From contig OZ316892.1 of the NCBI GenBank assembly GCA_973895155.1, positions 7,688,001-7,752,000 of the forward strand: a DNA stretch of 64,000 bases, written 5' to 3'. The notes under the pieces are model-generated. The model did no database searches, was not told the origin of the DNA, and saw only the letters and a list, made by a program, of their open reading frames with translations. The stretch's first letter is position 1, and each line of letters begins with the position of its first letter. Below are positions 36,001 to 48,400 of this stretch, one piece after another. The DNA is from Marsupella aquatica. Taxonomy: Eukaryota; Marchantiophyta. The position numbers and the translations under genes were made by a program.

Positions 36001-38390
36001 AGTATCTTCAGTTTTTTTACTGGTAAATACACGTTTTCCATGTCCGTGTGTTGTCATCCTATCTTACTGAGTTCAAAAGATTTACTGACTACGCAAAGGT
36101 CATGACTCGTTTAGTGTAAGGTTTACAAAAATTCATCAAAATAGAATCTATCTGCATGACCACGCATGAATGATTCTTTCTTCACAAAAAGCGACATGAC
36201 ATGACATAAACAAGGACGATACAAATGGATTGCATACAAACGTTTTTGGCAACGAAGTCCATGTTTGGCCCTTTACAGCCTGTGGTCTGGCCATTTTACA
36301 CCAGCATTTTTACTGGGTTTTACTTGTCTCATAAGTAAAGTATTCCTTTCAAGGGGGAAAAAAAAACTAAGCTCAAACATACGCTGAAGTAGTGAGTTTG
36401 TGAATAAGTGAGTTGTAATTTATTTTTATCAAACGTTTGGGTCTCGGCTATGCTGTGCTGAACTGCTTTTTTCCTCAATGAAATCTAACCATCTCTACCA
36501 GGAGAAAATAGCATTTGATTCACAGACAGAAAAATCTAGATTTGGCAGCCTGAAGAATTTCTATATTTTTAAAAGATGCCTACTGGGCTAGCAGATTCAA
36601 TTGTGGGAGGTTTGCCACAAGCCTAGTTTAGACTCACGTTTTTATAATTGTTGGAATGTTTTTTTGTTTCTCTTAGCTAGCTCATACCCATGCCCATGGC
36701 CTACTATTGGCTTAAACAAAGCAACTCCCACCACTTATCAACGAGCCAAACTTGTTCTTATCCATATGAATCCACATGGGTTTGACTTAGATTCAACTTG
36801 CATGTGATGGACCCTTTGTTTTGCGGCCCTCAAAATAACTGATGTCATGATATCATTCAGTGAGACTTTCATGCACTAAGCTCTCCTCAGGTAGGCCTGA
36901 CGGCATCTCTTGGCTGACCATAAGTCTCCTGAACTCTGCCTTGGGTAACGTGACAAAGCACGGCACAAACATACTCGCGCACAACACACTTAGCAGATTG
37001 TGTCATGAATGGAAATTGCTTAAAGTGTTGAATTCTTGAGGGCTGCCCACATGTTAGGCTGGCCCCTAGTTGAGATAAATAAAACAACTTCCATCACTTA
37101 TCATCACCAATATCGATAACCAAACATTTTCTGATTGAATCAATTTTGATTTGCCCATACTTGTCTAACCAGTCATCTATTATTATACAACCTAGTCTCT
37201 CTCAAACGTCCAATCATTGTTATTTGCCCATACTCAACCTTATCATTTCTTCGGTTAAACAACTTGGCTTCTCCCTAATGCACTCATTATTAATTGATTT
37301 GCCCATCCTTATCTAAACACAGGGTGGGCTAACAGTAGCTTCGTCTTTCCTCCATACAGTCATCATTAATTTGCCCATTCTCCTCTAACTTATATGCATG
37401 CCATGCTACAATGTGTGTGAAATGTAGTCTTCTCCTTCACTAATTTTCCAGGCAAAAAATTCAGTTCACGACTTATATATATTTTGAAAAGATAGACAGA
37501 AATTTATCTTGTAACGTAAGACTATACTCATGAGCAGGGACTGACATACTCTTATGACTAGTGTATGGGTTTAGGGGTTTAGATTCCATCCTTATAAACA
37601 TTCCAGATATTATTATCACAAAAGTGTTTAAGTAAAACTTGTTATTTTACGTGTCCAAAGCCAAAAGTTCAATCTTACATTACCTATGAGTTACAATGAC
37701 GTGCATTCTAAGTGAGGTGACACCGTAGGGCATCTCAAACCTGGAGGGCCATAGAAGGATCCCCAGTCCAAAAGTGTGAGTTATGGTATGCGGTCACAAG
37801 TGGTACAACAAGCTTTCGAAGTCCACCACTTTGCGTCCGGTAAAATATGTGCACATATCCATGACCATAGCCAAAAACCCATAGGTTTGAGACCATGTAT
37901 TAGTTTCAATTAACTCTCCTCTAAGTGCACTCTCTGGGGCAGACGGCTCCAGCATGCACTAAGCCAGGTGTTGCATTCCTTCATAAGCACACACCACCTA
38001 AAACATGCACTTATCACTTATCAATATGTGTACATGATTTAGATCCCTTTGTTGAATGTGTAATGGACCCCTCTGCCAGTGAGCAGCCTCCTGCCTGGTA
38101 TCCCTGCCCTAAATTGTGTGCACAAACCCCGGGCACAAACTCCCTAAGTGCATTTTTAACTCTATTAAGAATAGGCATGCATTTTTCAGTAAATGCAATT
38201 TTATGGGTTCACGCGCCTACCAATAAGTGCATACAGACGCTTATGAAGGATAAGCACTTATACAGTTGTCACTAAGCAAAATGATTTCAGGCCTGTGTGC
38301 ACTTAGAAAAGATGCTTAAAAAAGCGCTTATTCTGTGTAAAGCAGAAAGGAACAGGATGCCCTGCACTTGACAGGTAATGCTCTTATGGC
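33061..38390. other. Long intergenic stretch, no gene recognised
   Basis: Both strands were inspected. A GC-richer island at 33.4-33.9 kb and a 157-codon minus frame at 35275-35748 have no recognisable domain or splice context. A LINE-3'-end-like block lies at about 34780-35040 (gtctcttgtctcc, ttttttgttaattgcagt). Otherwise I see nothing I can support. Confidence 0.4.
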
Positions 38391-38399
38391 ATGTGCGCT

Positions 38400-40910
38400 T
38401 AGACACAGCCGACTGTACTAATTACCGCCCTGCCCGGTCCTTTGAATTTGTTCTCTCGGGGCTCGGGCACCCTGGAAGGCGGCTCAGTCTCCGAAAACAC
38501 AAAACCCGAAAACCGGATAAGGTAAGTTGGAAGTGGGTAAGGTGAATTAAAGATCCCGTCGTAATAAACCCCGCGTACCGAATCACACAGGGTGGGCGGG
38601 AGGCCGGGCAGCACCACAGTCCAGGGCAGCCGGGCAAGGCGGCAGCTGTACGATGATAATAGAGGGAATAAATCTCACTACAGTGTCGACACTCGACACT
38701 ACTACACTACTAGTCTACTACACTATTACTACTTCAGGCCTTCAGTAGTGGGCAGTGGCAGCTACAGTAGTGGAGTAGTCGTAGTAGTCGTAGGAGCTAT
38801 GGCAGCTGAAAGTGCGGGCGAGTGACTTGGTGGGGTGATGTTGTCCACTTCCGTTGCTTGCTTTGCATGCATGGGAGGAACGGAGGAACGGAGGCAGGGA
38901 GTGGAGGTGGCAGCCGGCAGAAATTCTGCTAACGTGAGCAATCGCCGCAGCAGTCATCAACGGATGAGCGAGAGGAGGAGATTGGTGATGAAAGCTTGTT
39001 GAGCAAGGGAGGGCGGACAGCTTGCTTGACTGGAGCCCAGCCCGGCCCAGCTCAATTCAATTCAATCCAGTCCAGTCCAGTCCAATCCACAGTCCAATCC
39101 AATGGCCTCATCACCCATCACGCCAGCACCTGCACCTGCACCCGCACCCGAATTATTACTTGGCTCTGACTATTATTATCATTGCTAACTGGTGGAGAGC
39201 GAGAGAGGCAGAGAGAGGTGGCTCGGTGGGGAAGGCTGAAAGGGAAAGCACGAAGAAGACACAGATCACACAGAATCATTGCATCGAGTGCAGCAGCAGC
39301 AAAGCAACAGAAAGAGAAAGAGAAAGAGAACGAGAAACCACAAGCGTAGGATTGGGGCACTTTGGACTGGCAGCTCGAATGCAATTGTTGGGTCCGTGGG
39401 CTTCTCCTTGGTGGTGGGCGAGTGGCACACAAAGAGCAGCAGTGGCGTGGATAAACAGGATATGGTTTGACCGGCCATGGAAGCGGCATCTGTCGGAATC
39501 GCAAGGTGACACACGAATTCACTCGTGTGATTGATTTCGCAAGAGCCAAAAGGACGGGAACGACCGTGAAAAGAGCGTGTCTGATCCAGCAAGTGGGGTA
39601 TGAGCCTGTGAGGCGAGAGGGGTGGGGGACAGGTGGGTTCTGTGGAGAGTGTGCACGCACACTCACAAGAATTAGGACAGAGACAGGATATACCCACGCT
39701 GCGGCAGCAATCCAGATATTCCTTTGGCGTGGTTGTTCCCGGTTCTACTATTTTTGGGATTCGGGATATTTCGCATTCCAACGCGTTCAAAGTCTTACCC
39801 ACAACAGGATCTGGCGGGGAATTTTTGTCATTGAGAGACCAGGTTCATGCGCTTCTGCTTCCTTCGGCTTTTGTCCTTCGAAGAGTATGGACGTGCGGGA
39901 ATTGCTGCGCAGAAGATAGATCATCCAGGAGGCGAGAGGAAATTGTCTACGATAACTGACTGAGTGAATGTTTGGGAAGTTCCACTGTCGATTTCTTCTT
40001 GGTTACGGTAGTTTTGAGCTTCCGAACGATCGGTCTTTCCATCCATTTCTAAGCCTAGAGCATTGATTATCATCTTCTCGTGTGCTGAGAAAGGAGAGGA
40101 GGAGCATCATCGGGAGGAACGGTGAGCATCTGTCACTGGGTTACAGGGACTCGACTGGGACGAGTATTCGTATTGAGCACATCTACGAGACGGAAGTTCT
40201 TTCTTCGCTGGAGTAGTGCATGACCCGACGTTTGGGGTTTGGCAGGAGATCTTCGGGCTGCTCGCTGGCTGTGTGAGGAGGGAGGATATATTCATCCTTG
40301 GTGGTGAAATTGTCTGTTGATAGGGAAGGAGAGGTATCTGAGCTCGGTATTCTGAGTGGGTTTACAGTCTCTGTCTGCACTGATCTGCCTGCCTGGGAAT
40401 GAGTTGTACTCGTCCTCGCATCTGTGTGTTGGCCGGTCGGCTACCTCGCAGGACGGTGGACCGATTGAAGGAGAGAGGTGGAATGAGTATCAGATGGAGG
40501 GACAAGATGGACGTCATTCGGTTGGACGCAAGGTAGGAGGATGATGAGATGTTAAGGACACTTCTTTCATACTTCAGGCATCCTGCCACCCAGCTAGCAG
40601 CCTCTTTGGACAATCCAGCAGCCTGCCTCCTCTCAATTGGAGACTCTATCTCCCTTCAATCTTCAGGCAAAGTTTGGAGATCACTCGTTCAGATGTGACA
40701 ACCTCTCTCCCAACTCATTACTTGTTTGGGATGAGCAGCCACATAAGTGAAATTATCGCAGAAGACCCATGAATGATTGTATACTGGTTGTTTTTTAGCT
40801 GAACGAAGCTGTGTCACACACGACCGACAGTTCTGCGGTTTATTGCATCGAGCCAATAACTGACTTGGCCAACCTTTATCTGCTAAGGTTGGTTTTCGCT
40901 TTGGAGAACA
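38400..40910 (+). promoter_or_regulatory. GC-rich promoter and long 5' leader of the OXS3-like gene
   Basis: GC-rich DNA with simple repeats: TACTACAC-like at 38690-38740, CCAGT-type at 39065-39110 and (AGAGAA)n at 39309-39332. This fits a promoter and transcribed leader. Good splice signals suggest a leader intron: donors AACG|GTGAGC at 40121/40122 or AAG|GTAGGA at 40532/40533, and a pyrimidine-rich acceptor TTGTTTTTTAG at 40798. Several upstream ATGs exist, the longest giving a 150-codon frame (39467-39919). No experimental start site is available, so boundaries are inferred. Confidence 0.45.
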
Positions 40911-42455
40911 ATGTCTCTGGCATCGTACCAGGGCTGGGAAGTGGGGGCAAAGACAAGAGCCAAGGTCTATCAATGTGTCGTGGATGCTGCTCCCTGCAGG
41001 TGGCAGCAGCAGCAACAACAGCATCGTAATCTTCAGGTTGATTCCCCTAAAACAAATCTGTCGGCTATCTCGTTGTGTATACATCACAGCAGCAGTTCCC
41101 ACTGTGAGTCTTCGCAGGAGCCTAGCAGCAAGTCCAGTGTGTCGGAGTCCACTGTTGTTACAGCTTCTTCCCCTGTATCCTGTAGCAAACCTCTACATGG
41201 CGAGTGTGGGCCTGTGTCATCTTACGTGCTGCCCTCCCTGGCTGCCTATCCGGGAAGTGAGAGAGTCCCACTGATAGGTGAAGAGCTGGAGGTAGTCAAC
41301 AGCCTTACTTCAGGTAGGAGTGGGGGTCTGGATTGGAGTAACGGTAACAGCCAGATAGGCCTCTGGAAGTTCCATCCCCATGACCATGATGATGACTTGG
41401 ATTCGTGTGGCGAAGGGTCAACACGGCCCACAAACGGATTATCAGAGGATAAACTTGACTTGCCCTGCACAGTTTCTCCTCCGTCTTTGTTACAGACAGT
41501 TGGTCCTGCTTTGTCATCGTCTTCATCCTCAATCGGAGTTGGTGGAGAGCACAGTTTTAGCTCAGAGAGTTCTGAGGATAATACTGGCGATGGCGAAGTC
41601 CAATCAGCTCTTCGTGCTGCTCCTCTCAGCACTTTGTCGGCCCTAGAGGATTCGCTCCCCATCAAGTGAGTAAAAGTCATGGACAGTTTTTTCACCTCTT
41701 GCTAAGAAACCGTCACATTGTTATTTGAACTGTAGGGTTCTCGAATGCGTAGGGGTCTTGCGTTTTCACATTTTTTACGTTTAGCTTCTCCACTTATTTC
41801 TTTTCACGAAGAAGCTTTTGTTTTTAGCATGCCAAAGAACTTTGTCGTCGGAAATGGAAGTTGGTGCTAGTCGTGGTCTAATTGGTATCACATCATCCAG
41901 TGCAAGCTCTGTGCATTATGATAGTTGTTCCATCGTCTATGGAGAAAATGGGACGAGTCTGTCAGCGAGGCAAAAATCTTCTTACCAACAACTATCAATG
42001 CCCGACTTCTCCGACTGATTGTTGTTTGGATGACTTCCAGGAGGGGCTTGTCTCGCTACTTCACAGGCCAGTCGAAGTCCTTCGGGTGCTTGTCAGATGC
42101 TCTGTCGACCAGCTTGGCCAAACCAGCAAACCCGTATTCCAGGAGGCGGAAAAACTTCGTCTTGTTATCAGAGGACCGACAGCGGACTTGTCCTCCTGTG
42201 TCTCAAAAATCTGCATCTGGCATCTCCAAGAAAACCACTTTTGGCAACAAAAGTAATTTGGCTCTAGCCGTGGCTATGGAGGCCGCCCAGCAAGAGGAAG
42301 ATGGCAATGACAATGACGAAAATGATGATGACGACGACGAAGAAGACAACGACCATGCGACCCCACTCCCAAGGCTGGGTCTGGGTAGATTCCAGGGCAA
42401 TGCTCCTTCACGGTCATACTCTCTTTCAGATCTTCAGGGTGCTGGAAGAGGCTGA
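40911..42455 (+). CDS. OXIDATIVE STRESS 3 (OXS3)-like protein
   Basis: Two exons, 40911-41665 and 42041-42455, join in phase through a split Lys codon (AA|G) across a 375-bp GT-AG intron, giving 389 residues. The family core spans the junction: SSSIG..., then LSALEDSLPIKRGLSRYFTGQSKSF (split here: LSALEDSLPIK 242-252; RGLSRYFTGQSKSF 253-266), CLSDALSTSLAKPANPYSRRRK to 289. This is the OXS3/O3L signature. An acidic run follows at about 337-355, then RSYSLSDLQ near the C-terminus. The N-terminal half is Ser-rich and low-complexity. Arabidopsis OXS3 is a nuclear protein that promotes tolerance to heavy metals and oxidative stress, probably through chromatin. The start is fixed by an in-frame TAA at 40884. 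If the intron were retained, translation would stop soon after SLPIK, losing the core. Confidence 0.88.
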
Positions 42456-43540
42456 CTGAAGCGAAATTTAGGTTGACTGAATTTGATTTTTAGAATCAAC
42501 TTAATTGGGCTTGCTCCGGCGCCCCATGAGAAAGTCTGGAGCCTTACCATGCAGCTACATACTGGCAGGACGAGTAGCTGGAGTTTACTGAGCTAAAGGT
42601 TTCCCAACTTGGTGTACTTGGTGAACTAGCCGAGAATCAATGCACAAGAAAGAGACCATAGGTCAGATTGCCATCATGAGAAACTAGTGCTTTGTCCCTG
42701 TGGATTCAATTCCTTAGAAGTAAGGAGGGATGAAAATATTCGGAGTTTGAGGTCGTTGCCGCGTACCCTCTCGTACAACAAAATGGGCCGTTTGTAGCTT
42801 TAGTTATGCAGTTGTGTATGTATATAGATATGTACTTGAAATTATGACAAAACTAGCAAAAAAAGGAACTGCAGGTGAAGAGTTGGAGAAGAGCGTGTTC
42901 TCAGGCGGGCGTGGTGTGTTTTACTAGACAATGGAAAGATGTGAGGTTAGGTGCCCATGAGAATCTTTGGGACGAGCAGATTCTCCTTCAAGAGATAGAT
43001 GGGAGCCTCCAAATAGTCAAAACATGTTGTGTAATTGATTTTCGAATGTTGAATGACATAAGCGGAATGGACGAGACGAGGCATCCTTTGCAGTCTTCAT
43101 CACACCATCCACGGTGACGATGAGGACTGGTGGTGTGATGTTTGTCCATCTGGATTATAACCAAGTTGCTTACTTTACAATGGTTGTCTGTGCGCCAGTC
43201 TGGTTTCATATACACAATAGTGTGTTGGGTTTTTCCTGTATTAGGAGTCGTCCTTGCTGTCCTTCTACAGGTGTGGTGTGATGGAAGAGGCTGCCAACGG
43301 TGATAATGTGGCAAATACTGGTCAAACATACAGTAGTAGGCAGTTCTTAGTTAGTTGCCTGATAGCTTGGATTCGAATGTCTGTTCTTAGCGCTGATCCC
43401 ATTTATTTTATTTTGTTATTGGAAGGATCCTATTGGGGACATTGTGTGGGTGCCGAAACTAAACGTTGGTGGTAGTTTTAAGCGTGTCAGTAGAATTTTT
43501 TGTAAACTCTTAGAGAGAGTAGCCTTAACCAAACCACTTT
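42456..43540. other. OXS3-like 3' UTR and intergenic DNA
   Basis: No further gene seen. The 3' UTR should begin here; no clear poly(A) site was chosen. Confidence 0.35.
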
Positions 43541-43544
43541 TCTG

Positions 43545-43745
43545 ACCAAAAGGTCAGTTACAGTAAAGTTACTCTAAAACATCATTCCCAACATGAGAAT
43601 GACTAAGAATTCGTGTATCTAGCTTCTAAATTGTGCAAAGGACAGTTACTGTGAAATTTCCCTAAAAATGATAACTCTGAAAACCTCACTCCCAATCTGA
43701 GAATGAGACTGAAAACAATAGTGTGAATCGAGGTTTCTAAATTGT
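43545..43745. repeat. ~115-bp tandem duplication
   Basis: Two units share 'cagttac(a/t)gt(a/g)aa', 'actct(a/g)aaa', 'catgagaatga / tctgagaatgag' and 'cttctaaattgtgcaaa', at about 43550-43645 and 43650-43752. Confidence 0.7.
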
Positions 43746-43751
43746 GCAAAA

Positions 43752-43932
43752 CAGCCCTCCCCTGCGCACCTTCAGCAGAGCTGAAGCTGAGATGCGCTTT
43801 GTGACCCAGTGTGCCCAATAGCCCTCCCCTGCCCGCCCTGAGCAGAGTTGAAGATGAGATTGCTTTGTGACCTCACCTCCCGTGCACGCCTTGATCAGAG
43901 CTGAAGGTGAGACATGCTTTGTGACCTCACCA
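43752..43932. repeat. ~60-70-bp tandem repeat, three copies
   Basis: The unit has CCCTCCCCTGC..GCC-x-GCAGAG(C/T)TGAAG(C/A/G)TGAGAT..GCTTTGTGACC. Copies start near 43752, 43822 and 43880. Confidence 0.8.
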
Positions 43933-43939
43933 GCCAATA

Positions 43940-45472
43940 AAAAGAGTTTCGCCTCGAGTCTTACCCCATGTACACTGCCAGTAGACCGAATCCTGTTTCA
44001 CATTCCATTTAGACGCCAGCCTCAGATTGCCGACTTTACAGAAACTTTCATCGGTTCATGCAAAGCTGTGTTTGCAGATTGCTATTCTGGGTATGTTGTG
44101 TGTTCCAAGAGGAGAAATGCTCGTAGTGCAGATCTGTCGTTGATCATTCGTTTACTGAATCATCAAGACTTTTATGTCGTCATTTAAGTCACTTCAAGTA
44201 AGGCGGCACCATATGTCATTGTGCCTCTACCTATTCCACAGGATGGTGCCGACACACACTTGCAAAGAAATCTTAATACAAAACTACGTATTGTTCATGT
44301 TGATTGGCCTAGTGTGACCCTCTGAAGTGCTCGTCCCGAATTGATTGGCAAGTTACGAGCCCAGACTTAGAACCTCAGAATCGATTTCTGGGACAAGAGG
44401 ATCTCTAATTACCAAGCGTCAGTATCTCAAGTCAGTGTAGCAAGCGGAGCCATTTCTGAATTGATGCCTTGAAAGTGGTGTGCATGTTCAGGCTCCGTGT
44501 TCTCCTCTCACCGCAACTGTTTCTTAAATACAATTACATGCATCAATTACTAGTGTAGGTTTAACTGGCTTTCGAACATGCTCTACTACCTGTCATGTCG
44601 CACAGGTTCAGGGCCTTGAGAAAGCCCAGTTTACTTAACTTTTCAACCCGTTTTCTTTGCCTAACACCACTACAGCTTTGTGGACTACAGCACTATTGAC
44701 CAGACTGTGGAGTACATATTAGTATCTCTCTGGCATAGGTGACAAGTTGCCAATCACGATGACTGACAGAAGATGCGATAACCCTCATCACCAAAAAATT
44801 CAGGACATCATGCAGTGAGAGAGCAACTTAATATCGTTCCTACTTTGACCGCTGCAAACTCAACAAGATTGGATTTCTAGCGAGGATGATTGGGGAAATG
44901 CACTAGCAATGTTTACACAGGACGGAGATTAACCAGAGGGTTTTGGGCCTTCGCATCGGCATGTGATGCATTCCTAAGAATAATGAATTATTTAGCTCTC
45001 TAGCACCGGTGGCGAGTATTCAAAGAACTAGGGAGAAGCAAAATCCATCAATAAACATGAACTAAATATACATTTGTACGCCGCGACAAAGAGGACTCTA
45101 AAAATAATCAACTCTGGTACGAGGGAAAGCAGTAATGTTGTTGGATGATCCAACGAATCTCCTTACACTGCGGTAATTGTGAACCTATGTCTAAAATTGT
45201 ACAAACTAAAATCCAGCACTACTGTTCGACTCTGTGAATTGGCCTCTGCTTGACCAAATATTACAACTGCGGGACATCCTAAGCACGCCACCAACTCCAG
45301 GAATAGAGGCGAACTTTCGTATCTTTTGTTCGAAACCCCTTCCTTGTCTGAGTAGAAGAGGCGACCGATTTAAACTTGTTTCCGACAAAAAATAACCGAC
45401 CAAGACTTGAGCCATTTATAGGGGGAACATTGACTGCCCTGGGATCTGGGATACGAGTACAGTAATCTTTCG
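43940..45472. other. Intergenic region between convergent OXS3-like and Prp31 genes
   Basis: No gene recognised. It should include the Prp31 3' UTR at its right side. Confidence 0.35.
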
Positions 45473-48400
45473 TCAAGGTCTTTTGATCTTGGAAAAGGTA
45501 CCTGTTTCAGAGAAGTAGGTGCTTTGAGTGCCACTTCCAAGAAGGGCAGCTTGGGCTTGTGGGTTGGTAAGTTCGATACCCTGCAGACCAAAAACCCAAA
45601 GGTGCCATCAATTAAAACATGACCTAGAACATTACATGTCAGAAACTCATAATAAGTGTCATCAAATGGAATTTATTTAGTTTAAACACGTACCTGGACA
45701 GGTGTGAAAGCAAGACTGGAAGTCAGCCCTGAAGTTGCCCCGCTGCTGCCGTACTGCTTTTCTTTAAATCTGACACACAGAAGATTGAAACCCCCATAAT
45801 TTACTTCACATGATGATAATCTCATTGAAAGATGTTCAAGAGACACGTCCCTAACTACAGATAGATGAGCATAGATGATGATAATCTCAATGAAAGATGT
45901 TCAAGGCAAAGATTTCGTCTGTGGAAAGGTAGACAGGAGAAAAGACAAGGCCCTTCAAGGTGGGTTCAAATTCTTACTTCTTTGCCACTTTGGCCGCAAG
46001 TTTACTCTGTCCAATTGAGACTCGCAATTTCCCACTTCCAGCTTGCCCAAGCATCCCGTAGCCTTCACCTAGACCATCACCTGGAAACCGAAGAACAATA
46101 TTTCCTGTTACCTCCTCAAGTAATTCGGATGCAACGACCCACATGCAAACCACCATTCTACATGGTGAAGCAACTGGAAAAATGGATAAGTTTTGCAGTA
46201 CTTTACGGTAACTGAGAGGAATTATGCAATACCACGCGGCACATTCTTGGATTACAATGTTCGATAAATTTGTAGGTTCCTGCCTCTTTTGCTGTATTGG
46301 AGTTTGCTCCCTCCCGCTCGTAAAGTGTTCCATTCAAGACAGAAAAAAAAGTCCAATTTTATTTTTTCTCTGCAGTAGGCATGAAAGAATACTGATACGA
46401 TAATAGGTGATCTCGGTTCATTATGAGGAAATCAGATGCCAAGTGTTAAAATATATGACGTATGTATGTATTAAGTTACATGCACAAGATACCTCGGGAC
46501 CGTCAAAATTCCTTGGTTTCTTGGGAGACATGTGGGAACTCAATACCCAGTAAAAAACTTGAGAGCTTAGAATTACAAACAAAATCACCCATACTAAAAT
46601 GGCGGAAAACAAAAACAAATTAACCATACCTAGTGAGCTTTCTTCAGGTACACCAAACCTCATTCTGTTTGCAAGCTTGCGCATATCAGTCAGGGCGTAT
46701 CTGCACAGAGGAACAGCACCACAATAAGTAACATCCTGGCGTTTGTAGCTAGTATAAGCTCAAGTGCGAAGTAGAAAAAACACCACTTTGGAATTTAGAT
46801 TATAAAACGAAAGAAAACAGTACGCGGACTACCTCTCCTTCATCTTCCTCAGCCTACGGCCTCCGCGTTTCTTCTTGGGATCTGAGTCAGGAACAGGCAA
46901 CGGCTTTGGTAGCTTTGGGGGAGGGGGCTCTTGCCACTTCTCTATCTTCTTTCGTATCTCCTCTCTCAAGTCTCTCCCTGTCTTTCCTGTGGGATCTCCT
47001 CTGGTTGAGTCAACTCGGGCACCAAGAGTAGACTTTCCAGCAACTAGACGACAGGCTCTTGTTCGTAACGCTGGAGGTGTACTCTGAACAATCTCCGTAT
47101 GAAAGACAAACCCAGTATGCGGTTGTGCTGTGGCTGTAGAGAAACCAGCCAGATTTTTCCTCTTTGCTCCTAAGATTTGTACATTGCAAGCTGGCATCTT
47201 AGCCAAGGAGGAGAGACCTCCCGCCACACCCATGAGCTTTGCTGCTACTTCACTTCCAACAATGGCCGATAGGTTTGGGGCAATATAACCCATGCGACTC
47301 TCCACAAACTCCTGGACCTTCTTCTTGGCTTCATCAAGAGCCAATGCTCGGTCACAGGCATCAAGCGTCTTTTCAAGATTCTCATCTGAGAGGGGTCTAC
47401 CACTTGTTGTGGAGGCCGTCACACTGACCACCATGATAGTCGCTGATGGCAGAAGACCTTCTAGGTCCACCAAGGTCAGATCCATCTCATTCCCTATCTT
47501 CTTCACCACACGTGAGTAATCGATAGGATGGAGGACAAGTGACTCCAATTCTGGAAACTTGAGCCTATATTTATCACGGATGAAATGATGAATGATAACA
47601 ATTTCGTTATCCATATCCACTGAAAGAGTATTACAATCAACGATTAGCTGGTATTCTGGATCATCCTCTGACACCAGGCCTGTTTTAGACTCATCTGAAC
47701 CTTTTCCGATTGCTTCCTCCACTTTCTGCACAAGCAGTGACAACAGAAGTATATCAGCGATTCATTATCATGACAATGTCCAGTTGCGACGTCTCACTGT
47801 GCAACTTAATGCTCATGCCTTCACACATGTTAAACGTCTGGTGAGAATTATATCAAGACCTTCATTTGCCTTTATTGTCTTAAACATGGCTCACGAGGAT
47901 GCTGTCCCATTCCATCCTCAACCGCAGCATGATACATAGACTCATCTGTGGAAACCTCCTATAAGCGCTCTCCACAAATGAGGGGCACCACTTAAAAGCT
48001 GTCCAGAGGTGCTGAACTGTCCAGTTGCTTCCTATCTTACTGTCATTCATTCCAAGTTTTAGAATAATTCGGAGAATATGCACTAAGAAATACTTCCTGA
48101 CAACTCAGACCCGATGAATTCATTGCATGAAGTTTGTGCGAGTGATCGATAGCCTAGTTTTTTAAAACTGGACAGTTGAATGGAGTTTTCACGTTCCCAT
48201 CCCGATATTTATCAATGGACCCAAGACCAATCTGACCAGACTCATTACGTATCACTTCCACGTGAAAACGAACTCTGCTATCTACTTTTGCCCAAGTTCA
48301 TGGCTGTCCCAAGTCCCTTAAAGTAGCGAACAACTGAGAGTTGTTACAAAACCAACATCTCGATGACAGGAACTCTACTATGTTTGCTTAATACCACGGT

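Noticed and set aside
39118-39802. Minus-strand frames of 178-182 codons opposite the OXS3 leader
   Set aside because: Serine/Phe-rich translations of purine-rich simple repeats. No family resemblance.
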